This document shows positions 20,502-22,500 of a DNA stretch of 22,500 bases, piece after piece. How positions within the stretch are numbered: the first letter of the stretch is position 1; each line of letters starts with the position of its first letter. Position numbers and translations under genes: made by a program. This stretch comes from Chromera velia (taxonomy: Eukaryota; Sar; Chromeraceae). The DNA lies in assembly GCA_018398765.1 (NCBI GenBank), contig JAHBMJ010000332.1, positions 8,599-31,098 on the forward strand. The letters run 5' to 3'. A model generated the notes under the pieces. The model saw only the letters and a list, made by a program, of their open reading frames with translations, searched no databases and was not told where the DNA came from.

Positions 20502-22096
20502 CCATACTGGGCCGCGCGCTCTTTAGAACGAAATTAATCAGTGGACGGACACACGAGTGCCTGCAACCACATCGATCCTGTTAGTTCTCGTCATAACCGT
20601 GGATCGAGGCCCCTATCGATGTCATGTCATAGTATTCTGTTCGACCCATGCAGCTTAACGGGAGCCGGATCTCACGCAGAAGTTGCGATCGATGAATCAT
20701 GCAAGGTTCTGTGAATCTTTTGCAAATTTACTTCCAGCAGACCGGCATTGAGCAAGATTGTGTTTCATCGTGTTTGAGGTCACCAACTTTCGTCCTCTAC
20801 TCGCTCTTTTCAGCAATCAGTCTTAATTGACTCTTTCGATCCCTTTTCCTCTTTCTCTCTCTGTACAGGTGGAGAGGAAGAAGACGTGTCATCGAACGAC
20901 AAAATTTTGATGCGTGCTTCTTCCATGAGAGTGAGCAAACAACGAATGCATGCAGCGTCAACAGACAAAATCCAGAATGGAGAGAAGAGAAGAGACTTCA
21001 GAGAGAAAAAACGTTGGGAGGTTAAGATTACGCGACGGATAAAAGAGAAAGAGGGTGAAAGAAGTAGTAGAGGAATGAATGTCTCTTTTTCTTTTTTTCG
21101 CTGTTCCTTCTTTTCAAGGCAAGAGAGAGCCCTCGTCAGCTCTCAGGTCCAGCTCTGGGTCCGGCATAGGAGGGAAGAGGAGAGAGGAGAAGGAGGGAGG
21201 GATGAAGGAAGGAACTGATCGATCGACCGACAGCACAGAAGAGGGGGCACAGGAACCCTTGCAATCGATGTGAAGACATAGAAAGGAAAGGAAAGGAAAG
21301 ACAGTGGAAGGAGAGAAAAGGAAAGAGGGTAGACGCACGGCTTTCGAACCCTGTCTCTCCCCTTTTCCCGACACGAACCCGTCCTTGCGGCTGTCCTGAA
21401 ACGATCAGGCTGACAGAAGTCTTCCTTGTTTCTTTTTCCAATGAGAAAGAGACTCTCTCTTCCGATCTTCCTGTCATTTCCCTTCCTTTGCCTGCCGATC
21501 GATTCAAATCCTTCGATCCTTCTGCTTGCGCTTTCTTCCTTTCTCCATCGAAGCGGAACGAAGCCTTCTCTCGTTCATTCACTTTTCCGTTTCAATCCAA
21601 AGACAGGAAGGAATTGCCGACTGACTGCCTGACTGCACCTCTACGATCCCTTTTTGCCTTGCTCCCTCCTCATACCTCCTCCCTTCTCGATCAGTCAAAT
21701 ACGTGTGAGTTGATTCTTCGGATCCACCTCAAGCCTTCACAAGTGGAGAAGGCGCACTCAGCACTCTGTCGAGCTGGTCGAAGATTGCCTGCATCAGCAA
21801 GAGCAACGAAAAGATGGGGGGGGGNGGGGGGGGGGGGGGCGGAGGTTGATTGGGTCTGGGTGATGAACTATTTTCACTGAAATGAATGTTCTTCTCTGTA
21901 CGGATTCTGAGAATGGGTCATACGAGAAGGGCGGAGCCAGGCAGGAACGCGAAAAAACATCGTGTGCGACTTTAGTCTTCCTGCTCGCTGCATGGAGAGA
22001 GGGCGACATCTTTCTTTGATTGCGTTCTCTCGATCGATCGTGCAGATCCCGAAAGCTTGTACACAGATGTCATCAGAATACCACCGTGAAACAAAA
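20502..22096. other. Unassigned, repeat-rich region
   Basis: No gene model holds together. A weak plus-strand exon candidate lies at 20869-20931, between CTGTACAG and GTGAGC (reading GEEEDVSSNDKILMRASS), but I could not find a neighbour in matching phase. An open plus-strand stretch at about 21488-21700 (PADRFKSFDPSACAFFL) has a mixed composition but no start or acceptor. Purine-rich GAAAG/GGGA stretches fill 21170-21330. Confidence 0.35.
21815..21841. repeat. Poly-G run with an undetermined base
   Basis: Nine or more G, then N at 21825, then a longer G run. The true length is unknown. The strand could form a G-quadruplex. Confidence 0.85.
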
Positions 22097-22432
22097 TCAG
22101 CACGGGAGATCAACTTCAGTATGCCTTTTTCTTTCTTCACTATCTTGTGCTCTGAATGGCGTCAAATCCAAACTTTGCGAATCCTCCAGGAGGACCCCAG
22201 TCCCCGGTTTTGTTGGTCCCGAGAAGCTCTGATATTCTCCATCCGTTCTTCCCTTTCTTTCTACCATCCGGCCTTTTTTTTTCTTTTGTTCCTCTCCCTG
22301 TCAGTCTCGTTTCGTTTTCCCATCTCATTCGGTGTATCTATTCAACACTATGCTTGCCTGACCCTGTCAATCTCCAGCCGGTACTTGCGGATCTTCAGAA
22401 GATTCCTCACGCACTTGTTCACGTTCGTGCCT
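22097..22432 (-). CDS. Candidate 3' exons of a gene entering from the right edge (unknown)
   Basis: Exon 22432-22363 follows a pyrimidine-rich acceptor ending TTGTGCAG. It reads GTNVNKCVRNLLKIRKYRLE and ends AGG before GTCAGG in phase 0. A second exon, 22228-22097, in phase 0 would read SFSGPTKPGTGVLLEDSQ and end in TGA, but its acceptor ATATCAG lacks a pyrimidine tract. The first peptide is basic and helical, loosely like TFIIS N-terminal/LEDGF-type bundles, which is too weak to name. The plus strand of 22300-22500 is also open to the edge, so the strand is not settled. Confidence 0.25.
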
Positions 22433-22500
22433 CTGCACAAGGAGATGAAGCAGGAAGGGGGAAGCGAGAGTCCGCACAAGCCAACAGCAACACAAACGTT

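Noticed and set aside
1-22500. tRNA, rRNA or snRNA genes
   Set aside because: No cloverleaf with conserved arms or known rRNA/snRNA core was seen by eye on either strand. A covariance-model scan would settle this.

Overview
This window looks like nuclear DNA from a photosynthetic alveolate. A chromerid such as Chromera velia is my best guess, by inference only. The reasons are GT-AG introns of about 90-1000 bp in every gene, a protein with a bipartite-type plastid leader, a cytosolic laforin-type glucan phosphatase (expected where starch is stored in the cytosol), leucine-rich-repeat proteins, and many microsatellites. Most automatically callable ORFs here are artefacts of purine/pyrimidine repeats inside introns. 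I rebuilt the genes by matching splice sites and reading phase.

Layout. (1) 5631-85, minus: a six-exon gene for a predicted plastid membrane protein of about 991 aa (signal-peptide-like leader, one membrane segment, acidic linker, coiled coil, Gly/Met-rich STI1-like tail). Intron 4 carries a 26-bp polypurine minisatellite. (2) 6011-7600: a Merlin/IS1016-like DNA transposon with near-perfect 28/29-bp terminal inverted repeats. Its minus-strand ISXO2-type transposase is interrupted by a 239-bp direct duplication that ends at an undetermined base. (3) 7845-12258, plus: a ten-exon laforin gene (349 aa, CBM20 plus dual-specificity phosphatase). The catalytic P-loop is assembled through a 9-nt micro-exon. 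(4) 12259-13399: intergenic, becoming AT-rich. (5) 18255-13400, minus: a five-exon leucine-rich-repeat gene, convergent with laforin. All junction phases agree, but two in-frame TAG codons interrupt it. (6) 18256-22096: mostly unassigned, with an AT-rich island (about 18850-19980), microsatellites and no gene I can defend. (7) 22097-22432, minus: a weak candidate for the 3' end of a gene that enters from the right edge.

The genes do not form a pathway. Laforin should act on cytosolic storage glucan, and the first gene's product should act at a plastid membrane. The terminators I support are TGA in all three main gene models. The in-frame TAGs of the LRR gene therefore stand out, although pseudogene decay or assembly error is the simpler explanation.
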